This document shows, one piece after another, positions 1-12,334 of a stretch of 64,000 bases of DNA. The DNA is taken from contig OX637362.1 of assembly GCA_951799405.1 (NCBI GenBank), positions 10,216,493 through 10,280,492 of the forward strand. The letters run 5' to 3'. Under the pieces are notes generated by a model that ran no database searches, was not told the origin of the DNA, and was given only the letters and a program-made list of their open reading frames with translations. Position 1 is the stretch's first letter; every line of letters begins with the position of its first letter. The position numbers and the translations under genes were made by a program. This stretch comes from Agapetus fuscipes (lineage: Eukaryota; Arthropoda; Insecta; Trichoptera; Glossosomatidae).

Positions 1-6
1 GATTCA

Positions 7-540
7 TTAACTATCACATTTGGCTGCTGGACCATAGCGTCGAAAGAATACTTATTTCCTTGATTTAACTGCGTTGCTTTGTTACAACTACTCTGACGTC
101 AGCTCTGTTAGGATTCGTTGTACAACGGATCTTCTCCAGGTGGTGGAAGTCGTTAATCCGTTAGGGCGGCTGCGTCCGGAGATCCGTTATCGGCCGCTTC
201 CGCTAACAGATAACGGATAACGCGCCGTTAGACGGAGCGGAGACTCAAATTAAGCGGAAAGCGAGTACCTACGCGCAAATACACATCTAGCAATAGACGG
301 ATTGGAAACTTGATATTCTCCCAAAACACTCTACAAGGCACTGTAATTAATGTACTGCAATACCTATACATGTTTTTTATTCTATAAACATTTTTTTAAA
401 GTTATACAACCATGATTGCTTACGGGTGATCCGTGTCATTGGCTAACTAGGCCGACGTTTCAGACTGGTTTTACAGTCCATCTACAGGTTGGTCTTTTTT
501 TGTTTCACATTCGTGAATGTGTGCGTACATTGTAGTAGAT
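7..540. other. No gene seen; short GC-rich palindrome-prone patch
   Basis: 120-240 is GC-rich with repeated GATAACGGAT / ATCCGTTATC inverted words. Nothing else is recognised. Confidence 0.3.
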
Positions 541-552
541 ATTTGACTTATA

Positions 553-746
553 TGTTGACATGAGGTTGAACCCCCATGCTATAAAATCTTGGCCCACTTA
601 TGACAATGTTATCCCTGTTTCAGGGAAGGTCGGCAAATATTGCATGTGCGCCTGCATCATGTCTTCTATTGGGCGTGCATATTATATGAATGTGAAATGC
701 TTATCTATCTTTGCAAGTTTAGTTATAGATTACAGGTTTAGAATCT
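553..746 (+). repeat. LINE-A 3' end
   Basis: Degenerate, but CCCTGTTTCAGGGAAGGTCGG and TATCTTTGCAA are kept. Confidence 0.65.
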
Positions 747-1254
747 GATTTACATTACTATACATTAAGGTAATTCTTAATGTATAGTTATGTAAATATA
801 ATATAAAAATATAATACTAAAACGTGGTTTAAACAAACAATTTATTTTTGTTTGTTATTGGCGCACTAAAAATAATCCCACAAAATACACTATGGTAATG
901 CTTTCCCTCATTTGGATTTGTTTATTCGGCCAGTTGGCTATGAATTTCACACTTTATATGATTCTGTTTGTCAAAAACACAAAAATAGCCAGAGCCTTTC
1001 CGCTGCCCACTATCAATGTGACAGATCTACTCGCTGGTTTTCATTATGACGTCATGGAAAGTAGGTAAAAAGCTTTTGATACAACGACTGATTGTTCAAG
1101 TGCCCTATAAGGTTCCTTCAGCGTGGAAAATCATACAAGAATTGGTTTCTCAATCCTGACAACTCCAAGGTTTTCCAATGAGGGAAGAAATGTGAGGGGG
1201 GATTAAAGTTTAATAATGGTATTTATATTCTTTCTATGATCTTTTATCTAAATT
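747..1254. other. No feature recognised
   Basis: AT-rich, no open frame of note. Confidence 0.3.
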
Positions 1255-1482
1255 GCACAGAAATCTTGACATTTAAGGCTTATACTCACTGCACGCTCAC
1301 AAACAGACAAGTGTAAGTTCGCGCTCGCACGTACTGCATGTGCACTAAAAAAAGGAAGCACAACTCACATAAATATAAACGTAGCAACTCCTACTGCCCG
1401 AAATGACATTGGCAAAATTGAAAAAAAAATGTACAGCATGGGAACAGCGTCATATCAACCTATTAGTCAAGGAATTTCTTGT
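1255..1482 (-). repeat. LINE-A 3' end, degenerate
   Basis: Minus-strand match over most of the unit, ending CCTATTAGTCAAGGAA. Confidence 0.6.
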
Positions 1483-2324
1483 CAAGAATACAAGAAAATA
1501 TGTATTGTGATCTTTAACATTCAGTAAGAAAAATAATAATTGCTTTCGAATAATGCACTATGATGATGATGATGAGTTGATGATTTTTTTAAAGCACCGT
1601 TTCGTGATGTAGTCACTCCAAGGGCGTTTGTGCAAATGATACCAGAAATTTGCTTGTCTTGAGTGCATTCCGGAACTTTCCATGATCTTCTAGCTCTCTC
1701 ACATGATGTGGTAGGTGGTTCCAGGCCAGACGACCAGCAACTGCTTGAAAATGTAACTCGCCTACCTGTGCAAATCAGTGCTAAGACCTGAAATAATAGT
1801 AGATTTCGGTAGATTATTATGCAACCACTCTCTCTGTTTTTAAACCATATGATTTCGAACGGAAAATTATGTCAATACAGTATAAAGTTAAATGTCATTT
1901 AAAATTATAATCCAGCTAGAGGGTTTTGTGACATAACTTTAAATTAACTAATAATCATTAACTTCATGCACAGTTCCAAGTTTCGCGTAAATTGAAACCA
2001 AACCAGGAAAAATTACAATGATTTCAATTATGTATTGTAAATATTTATTTATACAAAACTTTTACGATTAAAATAAAAACAGTTTTTTATAAAAAAATAT
2101 TGCTTTATTCTTTAAAGTTTTCACAGTGTTAATACACAAACTATAACAAATATATTTATTTGTTACAAATTTTAAAATTATTTAATGAGCACTCTCTTTC
2201 AATTTCAGAGGTTAGGGTTTGATTCCAACGGTGTCAGATATGATTTCCGTTTTTATTTTAGTTATACTTGCAAGGCGTACTCGACATTTCACAAAAAAAA
2301 AGAACCTAATGGAACGTAATGTAA
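1483..2324. other. No feature recognised
   Basis: AT-rich; only a short (GAT)n run at 1561-1575. Confidence 0.3.
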
Positions 2325-2572
2325 ATACCTAATCTAATCTAAGTTGCGAAGATATAATACTTTAAGGATTCACATTATTTGCATTCTCACAAGCTCACGC
2401 TACAAGTTCACGCTTGCACATAACGCATGCGAAGCTACAAAATAAAAACCCAAATCTCAAATGGACATACACCCTGCAACTCTTGCCGTCCTTCCCTGAA
2501 ACAGGGGTGTCATTGGCAAAGTGAACCATTTTTACAGCATGGGTGGGCAGCCGCATACCAACATTAACTATC
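2325..2572 (-). repeat. LINE-A 3' end
   Basis: Full-length minus-strand unit from AATCTAATCTAAGTTGCGAA to CGCATACCAAC. Confidence 0.8.
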
Positions 2573-3000
2573 GCGTAATTTGTATAAAAGATATCAAGAA
2601 ATAATATTTCTAAAGTTCATCTTTGATCGACGCTCAATAAAGGTGTCTCCTGGGGACGTTGGCTACGACACAAACTAAAAATCGGAAGTAAAGTAAGTTC
2701 TCCTACAATGAATATACAAATAGCCGAGGCATTTAGGTTTAATGTTTACTTTAAATGATGTGTATTTATTTAATTTGAAAATTCCATTTTCACGACTATA
2801 GCTCATAGGCCAGAGCGCGAAAACACGTAAAACAGATCTTCTATCATAAATTGCATTTGTAACAGAGCTTAAACTATGTCATTCCGGGTGCGGGGTTACA
2901 TGAAATTTATTTTTTGCTTTCACCATATCTCTCTCTGCATAGTCTGCCATGGACAAGATTAGTTGGTTTAGGTGCTTCGACAAACAGGACAAATCGTTCA

Positions 3001-3248
3001 ACGACATTTCGGTCACATACAATGTATGTTTCACAAACAGACTGCAGGACAACGAATGATCATTCAGTGATTATTTTATGTCAAGTCAAGCAAGCTATAA
3101 GATCATACTGTTAGGTTATGTTAGGTTAGGTTAGGTCTACGACATTTCGGTCACATACAATGCATGGTTCACAAACAGATTGCAGGACAACGAATGATCA
3201 TCCAGTGATTTATTTGTGTCGAGTCAAGCAAGCCATAAGATCATATTG
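3001..3248 (+). repeat. Tandem duplication, 138 bp period, with TTAGG run
   Basis: ACGACATTTCGGTCACATAC recurs at 3001 and 3139, and the similarity runs through AGATCATA(C/T)TGTTAGGTT. Between the units is a short (TTAGG)-type run (3111-3136). Confidence 0.75.
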
Positions 3249-3423
3249 TTAGGTTTTTACTGGTTTCTCTTTTAATTAAACTGCAATTATTTATTTTAAC
3301 AGAATTTATTTTACACAATTTGGTTCACAATTTACAACAATTGATTTCCAGCTCACGGCTGAATGCTTAATCGACACTCTGCTGTTGCCCTATTGCAGTG
3401 CTCTTATACATATAGGACTTAGA

Positions 3424-5957
3424 GTGTCCCTTATATGGCCAAAAAAAAATTTTTTTCGATTTTGAAAACGCATACCCTCTAACTTTTTTACAATTACTAT
3501 AAACTATTCAGATATTTTTTTTTCATATTTTTACGATGATTCTAACCCGTGCCGACGAGGCCTCAAAGTTTTTCAAAATAAGAGAAATTTACTTCTTCTA
3601 GATATGATGGTAGTTCAAATTTTTATAATGATTCTTAAGTGTCAAAATAAACCAAAATATCTGTGAATTATGGGGAAATATATTAAAAGCAAAAAAATAG
3701 ATACTTTTGATTAAGATATTTTCTCTTCAGCGTCTTCTTTTTGCAGTAAAAATACAGTTTTTTGTGTACTGAACGCAGCGTAAATGGCACTGCTTCTGTT
3801 CTTCCTTGGTCGTTATTTCGCCATGAAAACTTCATTCTTTTCACAAATTTTCTGCAGTATCGTTGACTACTTTAACAAAGGTAAATTTTCTTTCCTTTAA
3901 AATAACATTTTATTTCCACGGCGAAACGCTATCTTGAAGGAAAGTCCTTTCAATTTACAATCTTGGAAATATTTTTTTGCTTGAGGAAGACACAAACTGA
4001 TCCAAAGTTTTATGTGAAACATTACAAATAATAAAATACCAATACAATCAATACATACCTAATTAGAAAAATATATTGAAAGAACTGATGATTTTATATG
4101 TACCGTATAAAGATATTGATATTTTTTCTTTAGATGGACAATACCTCTTTTGTAATGAGCAAGAACTTTCCCTCTCTAAATTAGCAAAAATTTGCTTTTT
4201 AGTTTCCTTTTTTTCATCTTCCACCAAATCATCAAAGATTGATGATACTGCTATTTCATCTGACAAATACCATAAGAGCTGACAAAACTTCTTCAAGGCT
4301 ACTTGAAAAATAACTGTTCCAAGTTTCTCATAATCCTTCAAAATTTTCAAAAATCACAAATCTTGATGAGGTGCTTTAACTGCTAAACTACACTGAACCC
4401 AGGGTTTCACATAAACAGTGGTAATAAATGAGCAAATATCTCTAAGGACTTGTATTTTCTTTGTGCTCATTTTAAATAAAGACTGCAACATATCTCCAAA
4501 GAGTAAATAGCTCTTGCCATCCTCCGCGCTTAATGCAAAGCATCAGGAGGCTTTATTTTCAGGTTTATCCTCATCACCACCAAAAACATGATGAATAGTT
4601 CTATCAGTTCACGGTACTTATCTCGTACAATAAATTTTTATAGTCCATGCTTATAAAACACTACTAATTGATCGATTTCTCAATCACTGATATATTGTTT
4701 CACAAATTTGGGCAAGTTTGGATGTTAGTAGAATCAATATTATTCCAATTATCTTTTAATTTTTAAAACAGTGAAATATCAGTATTTATAGTAATGTGAA
4801 GTATTTTTGCTTCAAACACATTTGTTAAGGCGAGTTTATAAACATGTTGGCGACAAGCAAACAATAATACCTCTCTTTCCAACTTTTGTCCAAAATTCCA
4901 ACATTAGTCCAACACTAGAAGCTGAAGTGTCACAGCACATTATTCGCATCTAGTCACTAAGGTCCCTATCATGAAACGAGCTTAAAAAGCCATGGCCTGA
5001 TCTTCACCAGAAGAACTATCTAGTTTTGGAACAGCAAGAAGTTTTTCTTTAGCATCGAAAGAAATCAACGACCGGTAACCGCTCTTCCTAAGAACTCCTG
5101 CAGTCTATAATTCACGGAACACTGTCCCATCCCAATTAACAATTACTATGTCAGGACCATGATTTTACAAATCCGTCTTTATAGCTTGAAGTACAAAATT
5201 TACACAGCACCTTTTATGATAGTGCGTCATTGCAAAGGCGCTTGTCCATATGACAGGACGAGGAAGTGAGTCTTGAGACGTAAGGCGGGAATAGCATTCC
5301 AAATTATTGAAGTGACCGCCTTGAATACCCAGTCTCCAAAACACAATTCCTGGACATCCATGCTTTCTTGCAGGGATACCCAGGCAGCTGCTTCTGCCAT
5401 TCCCTCCACATTTCAGATAGAACCATTTGAATGAAAGATTTATTAATTGTATATTTGTCTTTGTAGAGACCTAGCACTTACACGGAGGCCTGGTGGTCTT
5501 TAATGTTCAGCTGGCTTCTGTCATCTGTAGAAAAACATATAGTGAAGTACATGCAGTAAGTTTTCTTTTTTTTCCTCAATTTCACGTTGCCGTGACCTTT
5601 CTTCCTTCGTTTGACGATTTGATGGTAATTTGCCACCTGTTATTTGGTGTTCTGCCTCTCCAACTAAGAATATTATTTTTTTAGCACATCGTTATTAAGC
5701 TGAAATATGATTCAAATTAAATAAACCATGTTGATAACACGACTTATTGCATTTGATTGAAAACAAAGTGAGAACGTGCCACCCGCGCGCTTGTACTGTA
5801 GAAGTAATTGTATAAACATGTTCCGATACAAGTCGGCACGGGTTACTGTGCTCCAAATGATCTGAAATTTTCTGAGGAAGTGTTTTATAGCAACACGCAA
5901 AAATAGCCCCTATGCGTTAAAAAATAATCAAGTTGAAAAATAAGGGACACTCTATAA
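3424..5957 (-). mobile_element. DNA transposon remnant (about 2.5 kb) in LTR-1
   Basis: Inverted ends TAGAGTGTCCCTTAT and AATAAGGGACACTCTA. The flanking LTR sequence shows an imperfect ATAGG-type duplication (TATAGGAC / TAATAGGT), suggesting 6-8 bp. The minus strand carries broken protein-like stretches (NHGPDIVIVNWDG near 5150; LLFACRQHVYKLAL near 4850; WYLSDEIAVSSIFDDLVEDEK near 4240), plausibly a decayed transposase. The superfamily is not assigned. Confidence 0.6.
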
Positions 5958-6112
5958 TAGGTGCAACAGAAATCTATCTTGCATATTCCAGATCATTCTT
6001 TGATCTCTCGCTCAGACCAAAACGTCATTATATGTATTTCCACCATCATGGAATACTCCCAAATGGTTCTACCCACACTATCGTTCATGCATAGGAGCGC
6101 GTAGGTACTTTT

Positions 6113-6458
6113 CTATACCGAAAAATGCTTCGGATCTCTTGGCGTCATCGAGTCACCAATGAAGAAGTCCTTCAACGAATGCGCGCTACAAAGGAGCTCG
6201 TGCCTACCATTAAGCAGAGAAAGCTTATGTACTTCGGTCACATTATGAGAAATGAGAAGTACCGTCTCCTTCATCTTATCATTCAGGGTAAGATTGAGGG
6301 GAGCAGATCTCAGGGACGCCGAAGGATATCGTGGCTGAAGAACCTGCGACAGTGGTTTGGCAGAAGCACCAAGCCCCTGTTTCGAGCCGCAGCATCTAAA
6401 ATCAAAATAGCTATGATGATCGCCGATCTTCGTTAGAAGTGGCACAAAAAGAAGAAGA
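6113..6458 (+). mobile_element. LINE-B (RTE-like) 3' fragment, 10 bp target duplication
   Basis: The frame 6125-6436 reads MLRISWRHRVTNEEVLQRM...QRKLMYFGHIMRNEKYRLL...KIEGSRSQGRRRISWL...KIAMMIADLR, the C-terminal tail of a widespread insect RTE-type reverse transcriptase. It ends in a short (GAA)n tail. AGGTACTTTT is duplicated at 6103-6112 and 6459-6468. The insertion lies in an LTR-1 copy. Confidence 0.85.
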
Positions 6459-6845
6459 AGGTACTTTTATTTCGTATTTCGTAACACTATCATCATCATA
6501 CTAGTGCCAGACTGTTCTATGTATGCATGTACAGTCGCACATAGGTTCTCCAATTTCGTAACAATACAAAAAAAGCGCTCATCAAATGAAAATTCACAAA
6601 GAAATACATGTGTTTATACATTAAAAACTGCATCAACCGCATCTCTCTAGTTTTGCAAAAATTTTATGTTCAAAATTAAAAATGGCGCGGTGAGCAGCCA
6701 ACCAAACAAAATGGTGTCCGGCAAACACCAATTTCAGCTTTTACTACGGTAATATTACCCAGAAAAAACTGCATAAAAATAGGCACGCTTTTACTGAATT
6801 CACTAGGTAACTTCTATTCTATGCCACGAGTGTAAAGCATTGTAA

Positions 6846-6955
6846 AAACTCACTTCGATTGCGTAAATCGAAAATGTATGGAATATATGATAGCACTCTT
6901 AAAAAGTGACAAAGTTTTCATACATTTTTTCGATTTACACAATCAAAGGGAGTTT
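6846..6955. repeat. Inverted repeat, 110 bp
   Basis: AAACTCACTTCGATTGCGTA pairs imperfectly with the complement at 6918-6955. Confidence 0.6.
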
Positions 6956-7645
6956 ACGTAGTGTGGGAGTTTACCTCTACGCCGAATATAAAAAGTTACA
7001 TTTAAACTCAACAAAAACTAATACACTCACTAGACGCGCTGTTTTAGTTTGCATAGATTTTTGTTTCACGCTATGGTTAAATTTCAATTTAACTGTTTAT
7101 ACTTGGCGTAGAGGTTTCGAAGACCACAGGGAGTCTACGACAGAATGCTACGCCGCGGTCGAAAACTTTGCACTGCCCCTCACAGATGGCCCTACATCAC
7201 TTTCGTAGATGTAAGTATAGTAGGAGACTGTGTGAGGTGTGATTGAAGAAATGTGCGAATAAGTAAAGACAAAATAACAATGTAGTTTCCAAAAATTCAA
7301 TAATATTTCCAGAAATTCTCAAAAAATATGGGCTATGGCTAAACTTACACGGCAGCGGCTTTGACTGGCGTGTTTGGTATACAACAACATCGGTTCAGTC
7401 AGGTGTTGTTTCATCGCAAACACGTCTTTCGATGATAGCTTTGATCCTGAGATAACAGATGTTTATCTTTATCCATCAATATATAATATCAGTTGATAAA
7501 ATATGCATTAATATTTAAGATTCATATACAATGCATGTTCACAAGTAGACACGTATTAGAGATGATATATTTAAACTCTACAACTTTTGCTGACGGTCTC
7601 TGCAACAGAATTTTAAATTTAAAATTAGATAATTACATTATGACA
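6956..7645. other. No gene seen
   Basis: A 100 codon frame at 6906-7208 starts inside the inverted repeat and shows no motif. Confidence 0.3.
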
Positions 7646-7875
7646 TTCGTCGGTGTTATGGCCGAGGGTTAGAAGCGCATGTTCGACTAGCGTATTTGCA
7701 ACAAAATAACATTGATTCAAATCTGCATCTGTCCCACTTGACCATAACTTTGACTCTGGTTAAACAGATGCCATTGCATGCACACAAGCTTCTGCTTTTG
7801 CATGAAGACAACTGGCCAAGCAAAATAGGTCGGTGGATTGCATTCCTTTCCACAAATCTATTTAAAAAAAAATCC
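7646..7875 (+). repeat. SINE3 copy (tRNA-Ser/Leu-like head)
   Basis: GTTATGGCCGAGGGTTAGAA resembles the 5' half of Leu/Ser tRNAs (A box), with B-box-like GATTCAAATC near 7713, then a body ending ACAAATCTATTT and an A-run. The body is nearly identical to 32697-32850. Confidence 0.7.
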
Positions 7876-8469
7876 TTGACTAAATGTTGGTATAAGAGTG
7901 TCTATCCAAACAGGAAAAATTGATTCACTTTTTCATCCCAGTTTCAGAGAGAAGCAAGGAGAATTTGAAGACTGATTGGAGATTTGTGTGTTTTGATTTG
8001 TAAGTACAAATGTAGCATTTGTAAGCGCAAACTTATGCGTGTATTATTTTACGAATACGCTTAGAGGATATTTTATTTAAATTTGGATCTATCAAACCAT
8101 AAAACTTAAAAGAATAAACGTAAAACAAGTAATATTTTTTTTTTTGTTTTCCCTCTTCACATTATAACATATGATTATATTTCTTCTACAGGCTACGTGC
8201 AAAAAAAGCACTTGCCAAAATGTAAAATTTAATTTCGTACAAATGAGTGATTTACGATTCAGCGCTTAGCAATGGCAATTATGAATTCCTGTAGCCGGGA
8301 GATAAGTCAAAATTAAAAATGTATTTTTTAAATAATCAGATGTATTCAGAGACCGTGCTAAGCATTTATTAATTCCGTGATTAGCATAGTTTAAGCATTC
8401 ATCTAGTTTTCGCATTTGAAAACTGTACACTGTAACTTCACCGTTATTTTGCTAGGGGTGAGCATTTTA
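7876..8469. other. No feature recognised
   Basis: Plain AT-rich sequence. Confidence 0.3.
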
Positions 8470-8550
8470 AATTTAAAATCCCTGTTCGCCAACATTGCAG
8501 ATTAACCACCGTTTATTTTGGCCTTTGCATCCTTTCATGAAAGATTTTTG
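8470..8550 (-). mobile_element. LINE-A coding-tail fragment
   Basis: A short minus-strand match to the last codons and stop region (AACATTGCAGATTAACC on the + strand). Confidence 0.45.
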
Positions 8551-8771
8551 TAGAGAAAAGAATGTTTGTCGGCAGTAACAATAGCGGGTTTCTCTTGATT
8601 ACTTTTTTTCGTACTAAGATTTTAGCTACAACAGCGGGTACATGTTACTTGCGAAGATATGTTCTACAGACTGAATTATTTTACCTGCGTTGTAGATTGT
8701 TTTTTTTTAATACGAGGTAAATTCATAGAAATGCTGAAAAAATGAGTTTACGTTTATTTACCTTTTTTAGC

Positions 8772-9082
8772 TTAGCTACACAAACAGTGAAACTTACCAC
8801 GTTTCCTCCGAAGGGCTCGCATGTGGTGAGTGGAACTTATTTATTTTTACAGGTAGGTGGGCCGGCCTAACGCCAATCACTTGAGTTACAGTGAGGGTTT
8901 CCCAGCTCCCGAGGGGGCTGGTACTCAATTATTGTGAAGGCTAAGTAAACCTTCCCGGTATTTTATTTTGGCTTTGAAATAAACAATTAAACGGGAAATC
9001 ATTTCTGACACAATTGATCGGATTTGAACCCGAGCTCTCGACATGCCATGCAAGCTCACTACCAACTGAGCAGTCAACCGGA
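8772..9082 (-). repeat. SINE2 copy (tRNA-derived)
   Basis: The minus strand shows a tRNA-like head (AGTTGGTAGTGAGC region, B-box-like GGGTTCAAATCC), a body with GAAGGGGTTGGC-type and AAATAAGT blocks, and the ACGTGGTAAGTTTCAC 3' end. Confidence 0.75.
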
Positions 9083-9271
9083 AAATCTTTAAGTTGTTTT
9101 TTACCTCATGTTGTACTTTCTGCATCTATAGAACGCTCGCCCCTATGAACACCTTAGATTAAAATCTATCCGTATAGAAACAAGACGGCAATCTAGGATG
9201 GAAATGATCAGAAAATGATTCTCGATGCTTCCACACATGAATCTTATTTTTGGAAAAATCCTAGATCGCTA

Positions 9272-9590
9272 TTTTTTTTTTTTTTAAGAAATCCTGTGCG
9301 GGAGACTCCCTAGGTTCTAGAGACTAGGGATGACACTTGTTGTAGTGCTGCAGAGGTGTACGAGCTTAGTCGTCGCTACAAAGCGCCAATACTCAAGCAA
9401 GACCCAGTTGCTGTAAGGCTGGATGGACCTTTGGTGACCGGTCATTGGTAAAGGTTTATGAATTGTTCAACCCAGCGAAGAGCAAATTTGAAAAAATAAA
9501 TGGTATATTTTTTGTGCTCCGCCGAGATTCGAACCCACAATCTTCCCATTCAGAGTCCGCAGTGTTACCACTGAGCTACCGACCAGTCAA
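9272..9590 (-). repeat. SINE1 copy with LINE-C tail, no 5S head
   Basis: Read on the minus strand: tRNA-like unit (GGTAGCTCAGTGG A box, GGTTCGAATCTC B box), SINE1 body, then the LINE-C-like tail ending in the A-run seen as T's at 9272-9285. It has the same body-tail junction as the 13 kb copy. No 5S head is visible beyond 9590. Confidence 0.8.
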
Positions 9591-10867
9591 ATTTTGGTTG
9601 TAATACGACTCAAATGAACATTTTTGATCGGAAACATGACAAAAACAGTGCATCAGTTTGTTTTATAATCCATTGACTTTGTTTCTACCGATAATTCAGT
9701 TTATCTCTACATCCCGTTTCGGTGCAGAATCAACTTGAGCGTAAAATTAATTTATGCTGAAATATAACAAACTGATTGAATCACGGCGCTTTGATGATCG
9801 TACGAGTGCACTCCGGTAATGCATAATAATAATATCATCATTATCATCATCATAATTATCTTTTTTAATATCATGTTTTCAGTACTTCTAGTTGCAGTAA
9901 AAAAAGTAGTAGGTGCGCTCACATGTCGTGGAGAGTAAAAATGTATGGCGGTTTGCGTCGCCATTTACGCTCACTGGAGGCGCTGTTTAAACTACCATAA
10001 GATTCAACAGCGCCTCAACAGCGAAGGATAGATGGTAACAAGGATGGATGGAAATTGATAGAATAAAGCAGGGCTGTCCAACATACGGCCCGCGGGCCAC
10101 AATGTGTCCCGCGTAAGCCTTGCATCCGGTCCGCGACGACATAAATAGTAATTGCGCAATAAGTTCAACCATCTATGCGCCGGCCGTCGAAAATTTTTTG
10201 TGGCATTTTTTGAAAATTGTGTGCCTTTTTTACAGTATGAGCTGTCAGTTGTAACCCAAACTTTTATTTAAGGAACAAAAATTACAATTTGTACAATAAT
10301 TATATAAAAAAACGATAATTTATGAAAAAGTTTCTGAAATACAAATGACAAAGAACATGTCTCCACAATGTCTACTATCATTTTATCAGAAGTGTCCGAA
10401 GTCAAAAAATTCATCGTACAATCTCTCCTTTTATTTTGACTCTGGATATCCTCATCGTTCACTATTTGAGTAACTTGATCCATGAAATCAACAAGACTTA
10501 AAAAAAATGCATTTATATTTTTTAGCGTTTAATAACAATAAAAAACAAATAAGTACCATCTGGTGTAGATATGCGAGTTTTTAATTATTAAATTTTAATA
10601 GCTCACTGCCATCTAGTAGACTTTTCCCAAACTACAAGCTTCTGAGGGCCGCAAGTAGATGTCTCTACACATCTACTTTGTACAATGTACAATGTCTTTT
10701 TAGTCGTAAAATATCATTCCTCAAAATTTGCTTTAAAGCTTATTAGTGGAAATTTTTAAAATGTTAGAAACATAGTTTGAATTTTAATCAATAATTATCG
10801 AAAAAAAACCTTATCAAGGTCAAAAAATATATATTTTTTTAAATTTATTATATATTTTATCTGTTCT
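9591..10867. other. No gene seen
   Basis: Contains an AT-rich (ATT)/(ATC) run at 9825-9860 and a small GC patch at 10080-10180 (CGGCCCGCGGGCC), possibly a repeat scrap. Confidence 0.3.
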
Positions 10868-11125
10868 GTATATTCAATCTAAATCTAAAACTAAGTTGCA
10901 AAGATATATATCATTTGAGATTCATATTACATGCATTCCCACAAGCAGACACGTAAGTACGCGCTAACACATGCCGTATGTGGACCTGCAATATAAAAAC
11001 CCAATCTCAAATTAACATAAGCCCTGCGACTCTTGCCGACCTTTCCTGAAACAGGGGTGTCATTGGCAAAGTGAAACATTTTTTACATGGGTGGTCAGCC
11101 TCATACCAACCTATAAGTGAAGGAA
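10868..11125 (-). repeat. LINE-A 3' end
   Basis: Minus strand; contains CCTTTCCTGAAACAGGGGTG and the ATGGGTGGTCAGCCTCATAC end. Confidence 0.8.
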
Positions 11126-11354
11126 TAATTATACTAAACGTGGAAAAGGAAGGAAGATGAAATAATCGATTAGGTACAGAAGGAACAGAAAATATATACG
11201 AATGTAAAAAAACATCACCAATAAATTTATTCATTTGAAATCAATAGACCAAAAGACACCGATTAAAACCCAACTATTTCAGTGTACGAAAAACAATATT
11301 AAAATAATTAACCTCAGTGTGGCTTCAGCCAAAGTGAAAAATCAAATGAACTTG

Positions 11355-11500
11355 TAAAGAGCGGGCCACCAGTACATTTTCCAGCTGGTGCCATGGTAGA
11401 ACGACACAGTGACAGAATGACACATGACAGAACATCACAATGGCAAAACATCACAAGACATAACATTACATAACAAAACATCACACACCTAAAACATAAC
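11355..11500. repeat. Degenerate minisatellite (ACATCAC/ACATAAC units)
   Basis: A run of ACATCACA/ACATAACA-like units. An inverted relative occupies 12335-12490. Confidence 0.5.
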
Positions 11501-11504
11501 ATAC

Positions 11505-11760
11505 TGTGAAGATTTTAGTTGTTTTTTTTTAATCAAACTGTGCAAATAATTTCTTTTCCAAGATTTATTTTAAACAATGTCAGTTAAAAATGATTTCTAG
11601 CTCTTGGCTTATCGACTTCACGGCTCAATGTTTAAATCGACTCTGGTCTCTCACAGAATTGCGGTCCAAATATATAGCGTCTAAACGGACGCCTCTCGCA
11701 TATTCTAGATCCTTCTGTAGTGAACCTCTCGACACACCTCTATATTGTTCCACACTATTC
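11505..11760 (+). mobile_element. Degenerate LTR-1-like sequence
   Basis: GAAGATTTTAGTTG start, AATCAAACTGTGC and CGCATATTCTAGATCCTTC blocks in LTR-1 order; ends unclear. Confidence 0.4.
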
Positions 11761-11984
11761 TAGTTACACATACCAACAACTGCGTGCCTGGGCACATGCA
11801 CACATTCAAATTCACGATAGACTATACTAGAGGCGGACACGCATACATACCATTAACGATACATGAAAAAGCATCACCGGATAAAACATTACAAAACAGA
11901 AAACACCATAAACAGCGTGACAAAAAAGTGAGATATGAGAAACATAAGAAAATGGTACTCATACATCCTTGCACTGCATGCTCC

Positions 11985-12229
11985 TTGACCGGTAGGTTGG
12001 TATGAGGCTGACCCCCGGAGCTGATAAAATTGGTTCACTATTGACAATGTCACCCCAGTTTCAGGGGAAGGCGGCCGGAGTTGCAAGGTTTATGTGCATG
12101 TGAGGTTTTGTTAATTTGTATGCACACATGCAGAATGTGTAGGCGCGAATCTACATGTGCGTTTCTGTGCGCATGCATTTAATATGACCCTCAAATGCTA
12201 ACATATCTTTGCAGCTTAGATTATAGATG
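11985..12229 (+). repeat. LINE-A 3' end
   Basis: Starts ACCGGTAGGTTGGTATGAGG and ends TCTTTGCAGCTTAGATTATA. Confidence 0.75.
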
Positions 12230-12334
12230 CATTTATTATTTGGTAAAGCTTATAAAAAAGAATTAACGCCCCTGTTTATCATTATAAGATTCCAAAAACC
12301 TTACTACGCTGCTTATGAAAAGCAAGTTCTTACC

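Larger units (their letters stand above)
3247..6563 (+). mobile_element. LTR-1 solo LTR with two nested insertions
   Basis: LTR-1 pieces: 3247-3425 (TGTTAGG start, TCTCTTTTAATTAAACTGCA), 5958-6112 (CTTGCATATTCCAGATCATT) and 6459-6563 (ending TTTCGTAACA). They match the order in the copies at 48.6 and 54.98 kb. No internal retroviral domains are present, so it is a solo LTR. Confidence 0.7.

Noticed and set aside
3111..3136. Telomere
   Set aside because: Only about four or five TTAGG-type units in mid-sequence; interstitial and too short.
6113..6445. 110 codon minus-strand ORF
   Set aside because: The antisense of the RTE-like tail; the plus-strand frame carries the recognisable protein motifs.
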